Assembly: GCF_003628505.1 (NCBI RefSeq)
Contig: NZ_RBZP01000007.1
Span: forward strand, 1-64,000
Reading direction: 5' to 3'
Length of the DNA stretch: 64,000 bases
Source: Oceanobacillus halophilus
GTDB taxonomy: Bacteria; Bacillota; Bacilli; Bacillales; Amphibacillaceae
Shown here: one piece after another, positions 35,395-43,158 of the stretch
Layout of the letters: each line of letters begins with the position of its first letter
Position numbering within the stretch: the first letter of the stretch is position 1
Notes under the pieces: generated by a model
The model's database searches: none
Seen by the model: the letters and a program-made list of their open reading frames with translations, nothing else
What the model was told of the DNA's origin: nothing
Made by a program: the position numbers and the translations under genes

Positions 35395-37129
35395 TCGAAT
35401 CCTCCTTCGCCATTTCTTCTGCATAACGGTTTTGGAACTGAATGGCATAATCGATACCAAGACCAATTAAAATTGGAAAAACAGCCATTGATACCATCGT
35501 AATTGGTATTTGTAACCATCCCATTAAACCTACCGTTCCAATCACTGCAATGAGAACAGTTACTAATGGCAATAAGCGCCAACGGACTTTAAAGACTATA
35601 GATAACACAATCACCATGATTATTAGTGCGAGCACCATCATGGTTTGAATACTTTCCTGCATGGAAGAGCGAGTCGCATGATCAAGTACAGGTTTTCCTG
35701 ATACCATGGTTTCTGCTGTTTTAATTTCTTCCGTCGTAAAATAGTTGTTTATCGAATCAATTACTTCCGTTTTTTCTGCATCCTCTGCATCTCCATTAAG
35801 TTTTATCAACATAGTCATGTATTGATCATCTATAACTACTTCTTCAAACATTGGGCGAAGTTCGTCGTCATTATTATAAATCATGTTATCCAGTGTTTCT
35901 TGACTCTCAGGTATACCAGGCGTCATAATATCTGAGTATTCATAAATGGTCTCCATACTCTCACTTATGTTTTGTACATTCTCACCCATTTCGGCTAAAC
36001 CGTCTGCAAGTTGGCTTAGCATTTCTTCCTGTTCCGTCTGTTTTCCTTCTATTTCCTTCTTGAGCACTTGCATCTCCTTTTCTTTTTCAACCCATTGTTC
36101 ATTCATTTGTGCTTGTATTTGTTCTTTTTGAGCTTCCTGCTGTTCTTTCAATTCCTGCTTGAATTGTTCCTGTTGCTCTTGTTTCCCTTCTTGTATTTGT
36201 TCAAGCTGCGTGTTCTGCTGATTTATCTGTTCGTCCAGTTTCTTTTGTATATTATTTAGGCCTTTTATTGTTTGATTGGTGATACCAGGAAGTTGTGCCG
36301 AATCTTCAGATACCTGTGTCATTTGTTGTGACAGTTGAATTAATGCCTGAACAGCTTCCTGTAGCTGTTGCTTCTGAGCGGGATCTTCCATTCGTTCTGC
36401 CAGTTCACTTAAATTTTCCCCTAATTCATTCGTTTGACGACCAAACTCAGCATATCCATCTAGCAGATTCGTTGTTCCTTCTTCCAGATTTTCCTGGGCT
36501 CCAATTATGTTGGAAAATCCTTCATTTAACTCAACCATTTGTTCTTCCATATCTGGAAGTTGAATCTCAACAACCTCTTGAAGCTGATTCTCTGCTCCTC
36601 CAAGTTCAGCTACCGATGACTCAGCTAACTCAGGGAGTTGTGGTTCCTCCAGCTCAGGAAGTGAAAATTCTTGATCACTCTCACCATTTCCCTTCAACTT
36701 AACACTAATGTCAGTTAATCGACTCCCCATTTCATTTAAGCCATCAATTGTTTCAGAAATACCATCTTTAAACGTAACCGATTGGTTATTTGCGATTTCT
36801 TCCACAAGTGTGACTGGACTTAAGATACTATATATTGAATCATTACTTTGCAGCACTTCATCTAACCCTTTCATATGCTTTAAATGATCCGTTGTCAGTA
36901 AATTTTTGGATTCATACAGTACAATAATCGATTCTCCACCAAATTCATCCTCTAACATTAAATTAGCTTGGTATACGTCTGAATTAGATTCTACTAGCGT
37001 ATCGTTCCCTGTAGCCATAAATACATCTTTTACGCCAACTGCTAACAGAATCACCATAATCGCCATGATAAAAATGGACTTCATTGGATAATTACTTAAT
37101 TTATTTGCAAGTCTTTTTAACATATTCAT
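35387..37129 (-). CDS. MMPL/RND exporter, N-terminal part (first cistron)
   Basis: Carries TM1-TM4 of the exporter, 580 aa. TM1 is near 18-38. A large extracellular loop (about 40-480) follows, with a Gln/Glu-rich coiled coil around 290-370 (KLDEQINQQNTQLEQIQEGK and onward). TM2-TM4 lie at about 485-565, ending GLGIDYAIQFQNRYAEEM. Full-length relatives continue directly into TM5, but here a stop at 35387 ends the chain and a new gene starts at 35394. Start ATG 37129 follows GAGGAGG. A promoter with an operator-like inverted repeat lies upstream. Confidence 0.85.
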   Translation of the reverse strand: MNMLKRLANKLSNYPMKSIFIMAIMVILLAVGVKDVFMATGNDTLVESNSDVYQANLMLEDEFGGESIIVLYESKNLLTTDHLKHMKGLDEVLQSNDSIYSILSPVTLVEEIANNQSVTFKDGISETIDGLNEMGSRLTDISVKLKGNGESDQEFSLPELEEPQLPELAESSVAELGGAENQLQEVVEIQLPDMEEQMVELNEGFSNIIGAQENLEEGTTNLLDGYAEFGRQTNELGENLSELAERMEDPAQKQQLQEAVQALIQLSQQMTQVSEDSAQLPGITNQTIKGLNNIQKKLDEQINQQNTQLEQIQEGKQEQQEQFKQELKEQQEAQKEQIQAQMNEQWVEKEKEMQVLKKEIEGKQTEQEEMLSQLADGLAEMGENVQNISESMETIYEYSDIMTPGIPESQETLDNMIYNNDDELRPMFEEVVIDDQYMTMLIKLNGDAEDAEKTEVIDSINNYFTTEEIKTAETMVSGKPVLDHATRSSMQESIQTMMVLALIIMVIVLSIVFKVRWRLLPLVTVLIAVIGTVGLMGWLQIPITMVSMAVFPILIGLGIDYAIQFQNRYAEEMAKEDSNE

Positions 37130-37223
37130 GTACTTCCTCCTCGCAATTTTAAATGTAAAGGAATCTTAGCTGTGACTTCCTTCAGTCGAAAACCTCCCTA
37201 TAAATACGATTACTTCATAATGC

Positions 37224-37242
37224 AAGTTAGTACTTACATTCA
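37224..37242. promoter_or_regulatory. Operator candidate for the TetR regulator
   Basis: GTTAGTACTTAC at 37226-37237 is a palindrome around GTAC with one mismatched pair. It abuts the -10 box, as expected for a repressor site. Confidence 0.5.
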
Positions 37243-37270
37243 TATTATCGATAAATATCTAAGTTGTAAA
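37242..37270 (-). promoter_or_regulatory. Promoter of the MMPL operon
   Basis: On the minus strand, TTTACA (37270-37265), a 17-bp spacer and TAATAT (37247-37242). Confidence 0.65.
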
Positions 37271-37450
37271 GGAATTTTTTATCCTAGCACCAAACATCAT
37301 TAGCAAAATATTAGTCACTATTACCATCTTTTTGGCATTCAAAGAGAGAATTACACCCGCCATAGTATGACATTAATAAAGGAATATTAAAGATTTGTAA
37401 AGTTTTTGAATCCATTCTTGCCTATTTTATAATTTCCTGATAGACAGCAA

Positions 37451-37491
37451 AAAAAAAATGCTGCAGAAATATTATCTGCAACATTTTTTCT
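37451..37491 (-). terminator. Terminator of the DsbA-like gene
   Basis: AAATGTTGCAGA / TTCTGCAGCATTT on the minus strand, followed by a run of about nine T. Confidence 0.85.
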
Positions 37492-37496
37492 ATCGT

Positions 37497-38219
37497 TTAG
37501 TCCTCATTTATTTCACAGGTCTCATCCGTACAATAAGACGTCTTAGATTGTGTAGGATTTAATGAAGTAAGTGTTGGTTTTTGTTTTTCTTCTTCCCATA
37601 CTTTCTCTAGTACTTCTTGGAATACTTCTGCAGGCTGAGCACCAGAAACTGCATATTTCTCATTAAAAACAAAGAACGGAACACCTTGTACCCCAATTTG
37701 ACGAGCAACATTAATATCTTCTCGAACATCTCTTGTATATCGATTCGTCTCAAGCACTTCTCTAACCTCTTCTTCATCCAATCCAGTTTCTCCTGCAAGT
37801 TGAATCAATGTGGAATGGTCACTCATTAGTTTTGATTCCGTAAAATATGCATAAAGAAAACGCTCTGTTATCTCTTTCCCTTTACCTTTTTGTTCTGCAT
37901 ATTTAGCTACGCGGTGCGCATCAAATGTGTTTGCATACTTCATCGTGTCAAAATGATAAGTAAGCCCAACTGTCTCAGCTTGTTGTCCCACTTGATGGTT
38001 CATTGCTTTCACCTGATCCAGCGGAATTCCTTTTAACTCAGAGAACGTCTGATAAAAATCTTTTCCTGGAATATGTTTTGCATTAGGGTCTAATTGATAA
38101 CTTTTATATTCAATATTAACTCTATCTTTTTGTGAGAAATTATTTATCGCATGTTCTAATTTTCTTTTTCCAATGTAACAAAAAGGGCATACAAAATCTG
38201 ACCATACCTCTATTTTCAT
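37497..38219 (-). CDS. DsbA family oxidoreductase, FrnE-like
   Basis: Cytoplasmic thioredoxin-fold protein of 240 aa. ATG 38219 (MKIEVWSDFVCPFCYIG) has AAAGGTGGTGA upstream. The CPFC active site is at about 11-14. The inserted helical domain (about 60-160) and the cis-proline segment GVQGVPFFVFNEKYAVSGAQP near 180-200 (core GVPFFVFN) are typical of the FrnE/2-hydroxychromene isomerase branch. The tail has an extra CxxxxC pair (YCTDETCEINE). There is no signal peptide, so a role in cytoplasmic redox balance is likely. Confidence 0.88.
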   Translation of the reverse strand: MKIEVWSDFVCPFCYIGKRKLEHAINNFSQKDRVNIEYKSYQLDPNAKHIPGKDFYQTFSELKGIPLDQVKAMNHQVGQQAETVGLTYHFDTMKYANTFDAHRVAKYAEQKGKGKEITERFLYAYFTESKLMSDHSTLIQLAGETGLDEEEVREVLETNRYTRDVREDINVARQIGVQGVPFFVFNEKYAVSGAQPAEVFQEVLEKVWEEEKQKPTLTSLNPTQSKTSYCTDETCEINED

Positions 38220-38444
38220 TACATATTCACCACCTTTACTTGAAAACATTTTAGCACAGCACGCCTCTTTATAAGAAACTATGTGCTTATAAGCTTACCC
38301 ATTCTTAGTATGTGCGAATATGCCCTATTAAACAGAAGAATTGCTTTAACGATATTTATTTACACTTTTAATTCACACAAATTTTCTAGCTTCAAAAAGG
38401 TTGTGGAATTAAGAGTAGAGGTTAGGACAATAGAGTATTAGTCA

Positions 38445-38482
38445 AAATAAAATCCGAACTATTTGTAAAACAGTTCGGATAT
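38445..38482 (-). terminator. Terminator of fni
   Basis: ATCCGAACT / AGTTCGGAT stem; on the minus strand followed by TTTATTTTG. Confidence 0.8.
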
Positions 38483-38488
38483 AATTCT

Positions 38489-39538
38489 TTATTCATCTAA
38501 TAGTGATTGTCCCATGATGCTGACGCGTTTAGTATTTTTCAGCTCCGTCAGATTTTTCACTCCGATACCGAACATGGTCATCTTCAATTCCAGTTCAATT
38601 TGTTCCATTGTTGTTATTACTGCTTCTGTAGATTCTGTTGCGGCTTGTAGTAATTGACGCGCAAATCCTATAAGGTCAGCACCAATGGTTATCGCCTTTG
38701 CTGCATCTACCCCTGTTTTCATCCCACCACTAGAGACGAGGGGTACTTCAGGTAGTTTACTGCGCACAGATACGATACAATCTTTTGTTGGGATTCCCCA
38801 GTTATTAAACGCTTCTGCTGCAGCTCTTTTCAACGGATCTTTGGAGCGAAGTTTTTCTACCTGACTCCAAGATGTTCCACCTGCACCAGCAACATCAATA
38901 TAGGAAATTCCAGCATTATATAGTTGCTCCGCTACCGTTCCATCGATTCCGAATCCCACTTCCTTTGCTCCTACAGGTACGTTAACTGCCTTACAAACTT
39001 CCTCAATTTTTGGAAGTAAATCCTTAAAGTTAAGATCTCCTCCATCCTGAACTGCTTCCTGCAAAGTATTAAAGTGAAGGACAATAGAATCCGCGTTGGT
39101 TAAATCAACTATACGCTGAGCCTCTTCTGCTCCATATCCATAGTTTAATTGCACAACACCTAAATTTACGATTAATGGGACAGTTGGTGCATACTCTCTT
39201 ATTAAAAATGATTCCTTGTGTGCATCACTTTCCAGCATGGCACGTGTTGAACCCAATGCCATAACCCAACCCTTTTCTTCGGCAGCTCTTGCTAAATTCT
39301 GATTGATAGTTGTCGCTAACTCCGAACCGCCAGTCATAGAACTAACCAAAAAAGGTGCTTTTAAATTACTTCCCAAGAATTCCGTATTTATTTTAATTTC
39401 GTTAAAATCTATTTCCGGTAAAGCATTATGTATGAAATGAATGCCTTCTAGTCCTGTAGATTTATTTACACCTTCTACATTTCCCGTAAGACACAAACGT
39501 ATATGTTCGGTTTTTCTTTGGTTGATGCCCTTATCCAT
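38489..39538 (-). CDS. fni: Isopentenyl-diphosphate delta-isomerase, type 2 (FMN-dependent)
   Basis: Interconverts IPP and DMAPP for isoprenoid synthesis. The 349-aa FMN barrel has RKTEHIRLC at the N-terminus, FLVSSMTGG near 63-71, GSTRAML near 95-101 and LQEAVQ near 155-160 with the metal/substrate Gln-Glu. KEVGFG near 192-197 and the FMN phosphate-binding loops AGAGGTSW and SSGGMKTG follow. All match type 2 IDI, common in Bacillota. Monocistronic. Confidence 0.95.
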   Translation of the reverse strand: MDKGINQRKTEHIRLCLTGNVEGVNKSTGLEGIHFIHNALPEIDFNEIKINTEFLGSNLKAPFLVSSMTGGSELATTINQNLARAAEEKGWVMALGSTRAMLESDAHKESFLIREYAPTVPLIVNLGVVQLNYGYGAEEAQRIVDLTNADSIVLHFNTLQEAVQDGGDLNFKDLLPKIEEVCKAVNVPVGAKEVGFGIDGTVAEQLYNAGISYIDVAGAGGTSWSQVEKLRSKDPLKRAAAEAFNNWGIPTKDCIVSVRSKLPEVPLVSSGGMKTGVDAAKAITIGADLIGFARQLLQAATESTEAVITTMEQIELELKMTMFGIGVKNLTELKNTKRVSIMGQSLLDE

Positions 39539-39623
39539 ACTGTGTTACCTCCACTCGATAAAAATACTTACTGCCACTAGTTTACCCATTTCCACACAAA
39601 AATGAAAGAAAAGCATCCACACA

Positions 39624-39732
39624 GGTGCCTGGCACTCCCCGGATTTTGTCGAACGCCAAAATTCAAGCGGGAACTCCTTTTAGAAGTTAGTCTAACTCTC
39701 GGGGTGCCTGGCACTCCTCGAATATTGTCGAA
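39624..39732. repeat. Pair of direct 30-bp repeats with GTGCCTGGCAC palindrome
   Basis: Each copy begins GGTGCCTGGCACTCC and ends TTGTCGAA, at 39624-39653 and 39703-39732, 79 bp apart. About 26 of 30 bases agree. GTGCCTGGCAC is itself palindromic. Confidence 0.75.
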
Positions 39733-39774
39733 TCAAGGTGATTAGAAGGGGATATTGAAATTTTTCCATCCTAG

Positions 39775-39831
39775 ATCAAACGTTTGTTTTATTTTTTATC
39801 TCAATTCCAAAACTTAATCAAACGTTTGTTT
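39775..39831. promoter_or_regulatory. Two identical CAAACGTTTG operator-like palindromes
   Basis: ATCAAACGTTTGTTT occurs at 39775-39789 and 39817-39831, 42 bp (about four helical turns) apart, upstream of the alarmone hydrolase gene. A symmetric core centred on CG is characteristic of LacI-family operators. Confidence 0.5.
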
Positions 39832-39986
39832 AAAATGTACGCTTCGGTATTTTTTCCTAAAACCTTTGTCATTCCCTTGAATTCTTGAACGAACAGCGGT
39901 CCATTAGTTCCCCTCTTACTTTTTATACATGTTATATTTAGTGTATCTTTCTGATAACGAATGATTATTGATAAGGAGGAAAATCC

Positions 39987-40526
39987 GTGAAAAATAAAGC
40001 TTTAATGTTTGCAACGAAAGCACATGAAGGACAAACTCGGAAGAATTCAGATACTCCCTACATCACTCATCCTATACGAGTGGCTAAAAGATTAGAGATG
40101 GAGAGCTATAGTGATGAGTTAATAAGCGCTGGTTATTTACATGACGTTGTAGAAGATACTCCTTATAATATTGCTGATATTGAAAAGGAATTTGGCACAA
40201 GAGTAGCCAACATCGTTGCAGCCCATACAGAAGATAAATCGAAGTCCTGGAAGGAAAGAAAACAACATACCATCGATACATTGAAAAGTGCTGAAAAGGA
40301 GGTACGATACCTGATTATTGCCGATAAACTCGATAACCTGCTTGGATTGGAACAGGATTTAAACGAACAGGGCGATGCCATTTGGGAGAATTTCAATGCT
40401 GGATTTGAAAAGCAAAAGTGGTATCACCAAGCTATTGTAAAGAATATGTATTTGGGTTTAGAAGAAGATGAGATACCATGTTATTTTCAAGAATTTGAAA
40501 AGGCAGTGAACCGTGTATTTGGTTGA
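39987..40526 (+). CDS. Small HD-domain alarmone (ppGpp) hydrolase
   Basis: Stand-alone hydrolase domain related to RelA/SpoT/MESH1, 179 aa; it should remove pyrophosphate from (p)ppGpp. The HD metal motifs are visible: KAHEGQTRKNSDTPYITHP with His at about 11 and 29, LHDVVEDT near 51-58, and ADKLDNL near 112-118. There is no synthetase domain. It starts at GTG 39987 after AAGGAGGAAAA. The tandem operator-like palindromes about 160-200 bp upstream may control it. A degenerate 21-bp repeat array follows its stop. Confidence 0.85.
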   Translation: MKNKALMFATKAHEGQTRKNSDTPYITHPIRVAKRLEMESYSDELISAGYLHDVVEDTPYNIADIEKEFGTRVANIVAAHTEDKSKSWKERKQHTIDTLKSAEKEVRYLIIADKLDNLLGLEQDLNEQGDAIWENFNAGFEKQKWYHQAIVKNMYLGLEEDEIPCYFQEFEKAVNRVFG

Positions 40527-40532
40527 TTTCTC

Positions 40533-40612
40533 CTAGATTTTGATGATATCTTAGTCCCTCGTTGATTTATGCTCTTCGTTCGTCGATATATCCTAATCGG
40601 TTGTTGCTATCC
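40533..40612. repeat. Degenerate 21-bp tandem repeat after the alarmone hydrolase gene
   Basis: Four units align on TTGATGATATC, GTTGATTTAT, GTCGATATAT and GTTGCTATC, about 20-22 bp apart. The array begins within 10 bp of the stop codon and resembles the array after cydC. Confidence 0.6.
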
Positions 40613-40644
40613 CACCACTCCTCTATTACTGATAAACTATAAAG

Positions 40645-40680
40645 AAACGCCTGACCAATTGTCAGGCGCTTGTTTCATCG
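40645..40680. terminator. Bidirectional terminator between the hydrolase gene and rsgA
   Basis: CGCCTGAC / GTCAGGCG stem with an AATT-centred loop. T-rich tails are present on both strands, and the genes are convergent. Confidence 0.8.
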
Positions 40681-41736
40681 TCAATTCTTATACTTTTTCT
40701 TTAATCCTTTACTAATTTTCTTCCATTTATTTTTTTCTTCTAACTGCGCTCTTTGATCTTGTTTTCTTTTTTCATAAGCAAGTTCCCTTTGAAGCTTCAA
40801 GTAGCTTAAAAATCTCTCTTGTGTTAATTCACCAATTTCAATCGCTTCTTTCACACGACAGCCTGGTTCCGTATCATGCGAACAATCATTAAACCGGCAT
40901 AACGCTGCAAATTGCTCCACATCCTGAAAAGTGGTATCTATCGCTGACTCACCTTCCCAGAGCTGAAGTTCTCGCATTCCTGGTGTATCAATGATTAATC
41001 CACCATTTGGTAAAACGAACATTTCCCGATGTGTCGTTGTGTGTCGGCCTTTACTATCAGCTTCTCGTACATCCTTCGTAACTTGCACTTTTTGTTCCAT
41101 GAGTGTATTTACTAAGGTAGACTTCCCAACACCCGAGGATCCTAATAAAGCGGCAGTCCGTCCAATCGGAAGATATTCCAGCAAATCCGTAATACCCTCA
41201 CCAGTTAAACTGCTCATTGCAATGACAGGCACTCCAATAGCAACCTCTTCAACCTGTAAAACAGCTTTACTTACTTCATCTTCCGAGCACTCATCCCTTT
41301 TAGTCAAAACAACAACAGGAGATGCTCCACTTTCATATGCAGCCAATATATATCGCTCGATACGGCGCATATTTAAGTCATGATTTAATGAATTAACAAT
41401 AAACACAGTATCAATATTAGCAGCTACTATTTGCGCTTCCGTTTTTTGCCCCGCAACTTTCCTGACAAATTGACTCTTTCTTGGTAACACTTCTTGAATA
41501 ACAGCCTTTTTTTCATCCAGTAATTTTTGTACTTGGACCCAATCACCTACAGTAGGAAAATTTACAGAAGAAGCGGCTTCATTTAAAAACTTACCACTTA
41601 GATGAGCTATCCATTCCATATTTCCATCTGATAAGCGAAAGCTATTTTTCTGAACAGTGATGACACGTGCAAGACTTTCTTCCTTTATATTAGTCTGTTC
41701 ATATTCTTTCCATCCGATTTTTTCAAGTTGATTCAA
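40681..41736 (-). CDS. rsgA: Ribosome small subunit-dependent GTPase A (RsgA/YloQ family)
   Basis: Circularly permuted GTPase that acts late in 30S maturation. The N-terminal OB fold (about 25-85) is followed by G4 TKRD at 145-148, G1 GSSGVGKS at 199-206 and G3 DTPG at 250-253. The zinc-binding Cys280, Cys285, His287 and Cys293 follow, then a basic tail. At 351 aa it is longer than the usual 290-aa YloQ. It is not in the usual pknB/rpe neighbourhood, so it is probably a paralogue. It starts at TTG 41736 after AGGAGGAAAA. That ribosome binding site lies in a perfect 9-bp inverted repeat and is preceded by a 24-codon ORF. Confidence 0.9.
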   Translation of the reverse strand: MNQLEKIGWKEYEQTNIKEESLARVITVQKNSFRLSDGNMEWIAHLSGKFLNEAASSVNFPTVGDWVQVQKLLDEKKAVIQEVLPRKSQFVRKVAGQKTEAQIVAANIDTVFIVNSLNHDLNMRRIERYILAAYESGASPVVVLTKRDECSEDEVSKAVLQVEEVAIGVPVIAMSSLTGEGITDLLEYLPIGRTAALLGSSGVGKSTLVNTLMEQKVQVTKDVREADSKGRHTTTHREMFVLPNGGLIIDTPGMRELQLWEGESAIDTTFQDVEQFAALCRFNDCSHDTEPGCRVKEAIEIGELTQERFLSYLKLQRELAYEKRKQDQRAQLEEKNKWKKISKGLKKKYKN

Positions 41737-41740
41737 ATTG

Positions 41741-41812
41741 TTTTCCTCCTATTAATTCGGAGGAAAAGTCACTTGTAATTAGGCCTATACTCCCTATACC
41801 GACTGTTCCTCC
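41741..41812 (-). promoter_or_regulatory. Candidate translational attenuator of rsgA
   Basis: Three segments can pair in two exclusive ways. Segment 1, GGAGGAA, is at 41806-41812 inside the leader ORF. Segment 2, TTTTCCTCC, is at 41759-41767. Segment 3, GGAGGAAAA, is at 41741-41749 and is the rsgA ribosome binding site. Segments 2 and 3 form a perfect 9-bp hairpin with a 9-nt loop that hides the site. Segments 1 and 2 pair over 7 bp and would release it. Confidence 0.55.
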
Positions 41813-41868
41813 ATTTTGATGTTTGTCCTTTTAAGTTGGTTCATTAAAGTTAGTGAATTTACCATCAT
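41794..41868 (-). CDS. Leader-peptide ORF upstream of rsgA (24 aa)
   Basis: ATGATG at 41868 is preceded, nine bases away, by the excellent ribosome binding site GAAAGGAG. The peptide begins MMVNSLTLMNQLK and ends MEEQSV before TAG (41794-41796), 57 bases before the rsgA start. The codons for Met-Glu-Glu contain the GGAGGAA that can pair with the anti-Shine-Dalgarno segment. The peptide shares MNQL and TNIK with the start of RsgA itself, which may be chance. Expression is unproven. It is too short for a domain search. Confidence 0.5.
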   Translation of the reverse strand: MMVNSLTLMNQLKRTNIKMEEQSV

Positions 41869-41986
41869 AAAACATCACTCCTTTCAAAATGGTTGAACTT
41901 CATTGGAATTATTTTACTATTTCTTTCTGTAAAATGCTACCTGTTCTACATATATTTGCAATAACACGTAAGAAGAAAAACATAGA

Positions 41987-42023
41987 CAAAAAAATCAGAC
42001 GCTAAATAAAAACGTCTGATTGT
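41987..42023 (-). terminator. Terminator of the aldo/keto reductase gene
   Basis: AATCAGACG / CGTCTGATT stem; on the minus strand followed by TTTTTTTGTC. Confidence 0.9.
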
Positions 42024-42029
42024 GAATCA

Positions 42030-42854
42030 TCATCTATTATTCATTTCACTCGGCTTGCTGCCTACTCTAACATTGCGGTCCAGTTCAGCGATTTTATTCA
42101 TATCAGCCTCACTTAATTCAAAATCAAATACATTTAAGTTTTCTTCGATTCTTGATGGAGTGACCGATTTCGGGATAACAACAACACCTGTTTGTAAGTG
42201 CCAGCGAAGAATTACTTGTGCCGGTGTTTTGCCGTATCGATCTGCAAGTTCCTTAATGACCTCATCCTGTAAAATATCTCTTCCATTCATTAATGGACTG
42301 TATGCTTCAAGTTGAATGTTATGTTCTTCGCAAAATGTTTTCAGTTCTTTTTGCTGTAAGTACGGATGATACTCAACCTGATTAATAACCGGAACTATTT
42401 CACATTCGTTCAACAAGCGTTGTAAATGTTCAATATCAAAATCACAAACGCCTATCGCCTTTACTCTTCCATCATGATAAAGTTTCTCTAACGCTTTATA
42501 TGTATCTACATATTGATCATATTTCGGAGTTGGCCAGTGAATCAAATATAAATCGACGTAATCTAGTCCTAGTTTTTCTAGACTTTCTTCAAATGCTTTT
42601 AACGTACTTTCATATCCATGATCACTATTCCAAACTTTTGTCGTGATAAACAATTCCTCTCGAGGGACGTTACTATTCGCAATTGCTTTACCGACACCGA
42701 TTTCATTTCCATAAATCATTGCTGTGTCTATGGAGCGATAGCCTGCTTCTATTGCTTTTGAAACTGCTGGCGTTGCCTCATCATCTGGTACTTTCCATAC
42801 ACCGAATCCTAATTGAGGCATTTCTAAACTATTATTCAAAGTAACATATTTCAT
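42030..42854 (-). CDS. Aldo/keto reductase, YtbE-like
   Basis: NADPH-dependent carbonyl reductase, 274 aa. I start it at ATG 42854 (MKYVTLNNSLEMPQLGFG), which follows AAAGGAAG. The family tetrad is complete: Asp in SIDTA (about 45), Tyr in MIYGNE (about 50), Lys in TTKVWN (about 73) and His in LIHWP (about 106). The cofactor-binding IPKSVTPSRIEENL segment is near 232-245. It is similar in size to B. subtilis YtbE/YvgN. A single-gene unit; physiological substrate unknown. Confidence 0.9.
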   Translation of the reverse strand: MKYVTLNNSLEMPQLGFGVWKVPDDEATPAVSKAIEAGYRSIDTAMIYGNEIGVGKAIANSNVPREELFITTKVWNSDHGYESTLKAFEESLEKLGLDYVDLYLIHWPTPKYDQYVDTYKALEKLYHDGRVKAIGVCDFDIEHLQRLLNECEIVPVINQVEYHPYLQQKELKTFCEEHNIQLEAYSPLMNGRDILQDEVIKELADRYGKTPAQVILRWHLQTGVVVIPKSVTPSRIEENLNVFDFELSEADMNKIAELDRNVRVGSKPSEMNNR

Positions 42855-43119
42855 CTGCACTCTTCCTTTCTTGTAGGATACTTTTAGTTTACCAAAATTT
42901 TCAGTAACGCTTAAATTATTGTTTCTCATTCCTTCAAAATCTTACTACAAGCTCTACAAATTATCGCTCTTTTCTCAAATGGTGCTTTTAAAATGACTTT
43001 ACTTTACTTTTTTATATAGACTGTAAATCAACCATGCACTTTATTAGACATTTCCTCTTAATTCAATAAATTAACAATCTCTATCAACTGCAAAAACTCA
43101 ACAAACTATCCGAAAGAGC

Positions 43120-43157
43120 AAAAAAATAAGACCATTTCTTCTTCAGAAACAGTCTAT
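43120..43157 (-). terminator. Terminator of the acetyltransferase gene
   Basis: AGACTGTTTCT / AGAAATGGTCT on the minus strand (two G-T pairs), followed by TATTTTTTTG. Confidence 0.7.
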
Positions 43158-43158
43158 T

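Larger units (their letters stand above)
37130..37496. other. Intergenic interval with MMPL promoter and operator
   Basis: No ORF of interest in 367 bp. It contains a minus-strand promoter (37242-37270), an inverted repeat over its transcription start (37224-37242), and the terminator of the DsbA-like gene (37451-37491). The stretch 37275-37440 shows nothing I can name. Confidence 0.6.
39539..39986. other. Intergenic interval with two short repeat families
   Basis: The interval between divergent genes (448 bp) holds two copies of a 30-bp repeat (GGTGCCTGGCACTCC core) at 39624-39653 and 39703-39732. It also holds two copies of ATCAAACGTTTGTTT at 39775-39789 and 39817-39831. Both are described separately. 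I see no ORF. Confidence 0.7.

Noticed and set aside
36068-36702. Plus-strand ORFs opposite the MMPL extracellular loop
   Set aside because: They mirror the Gln/Glu-rich coiled coil of the exporter, giving Leu/Ser/Phe-rich shadows.
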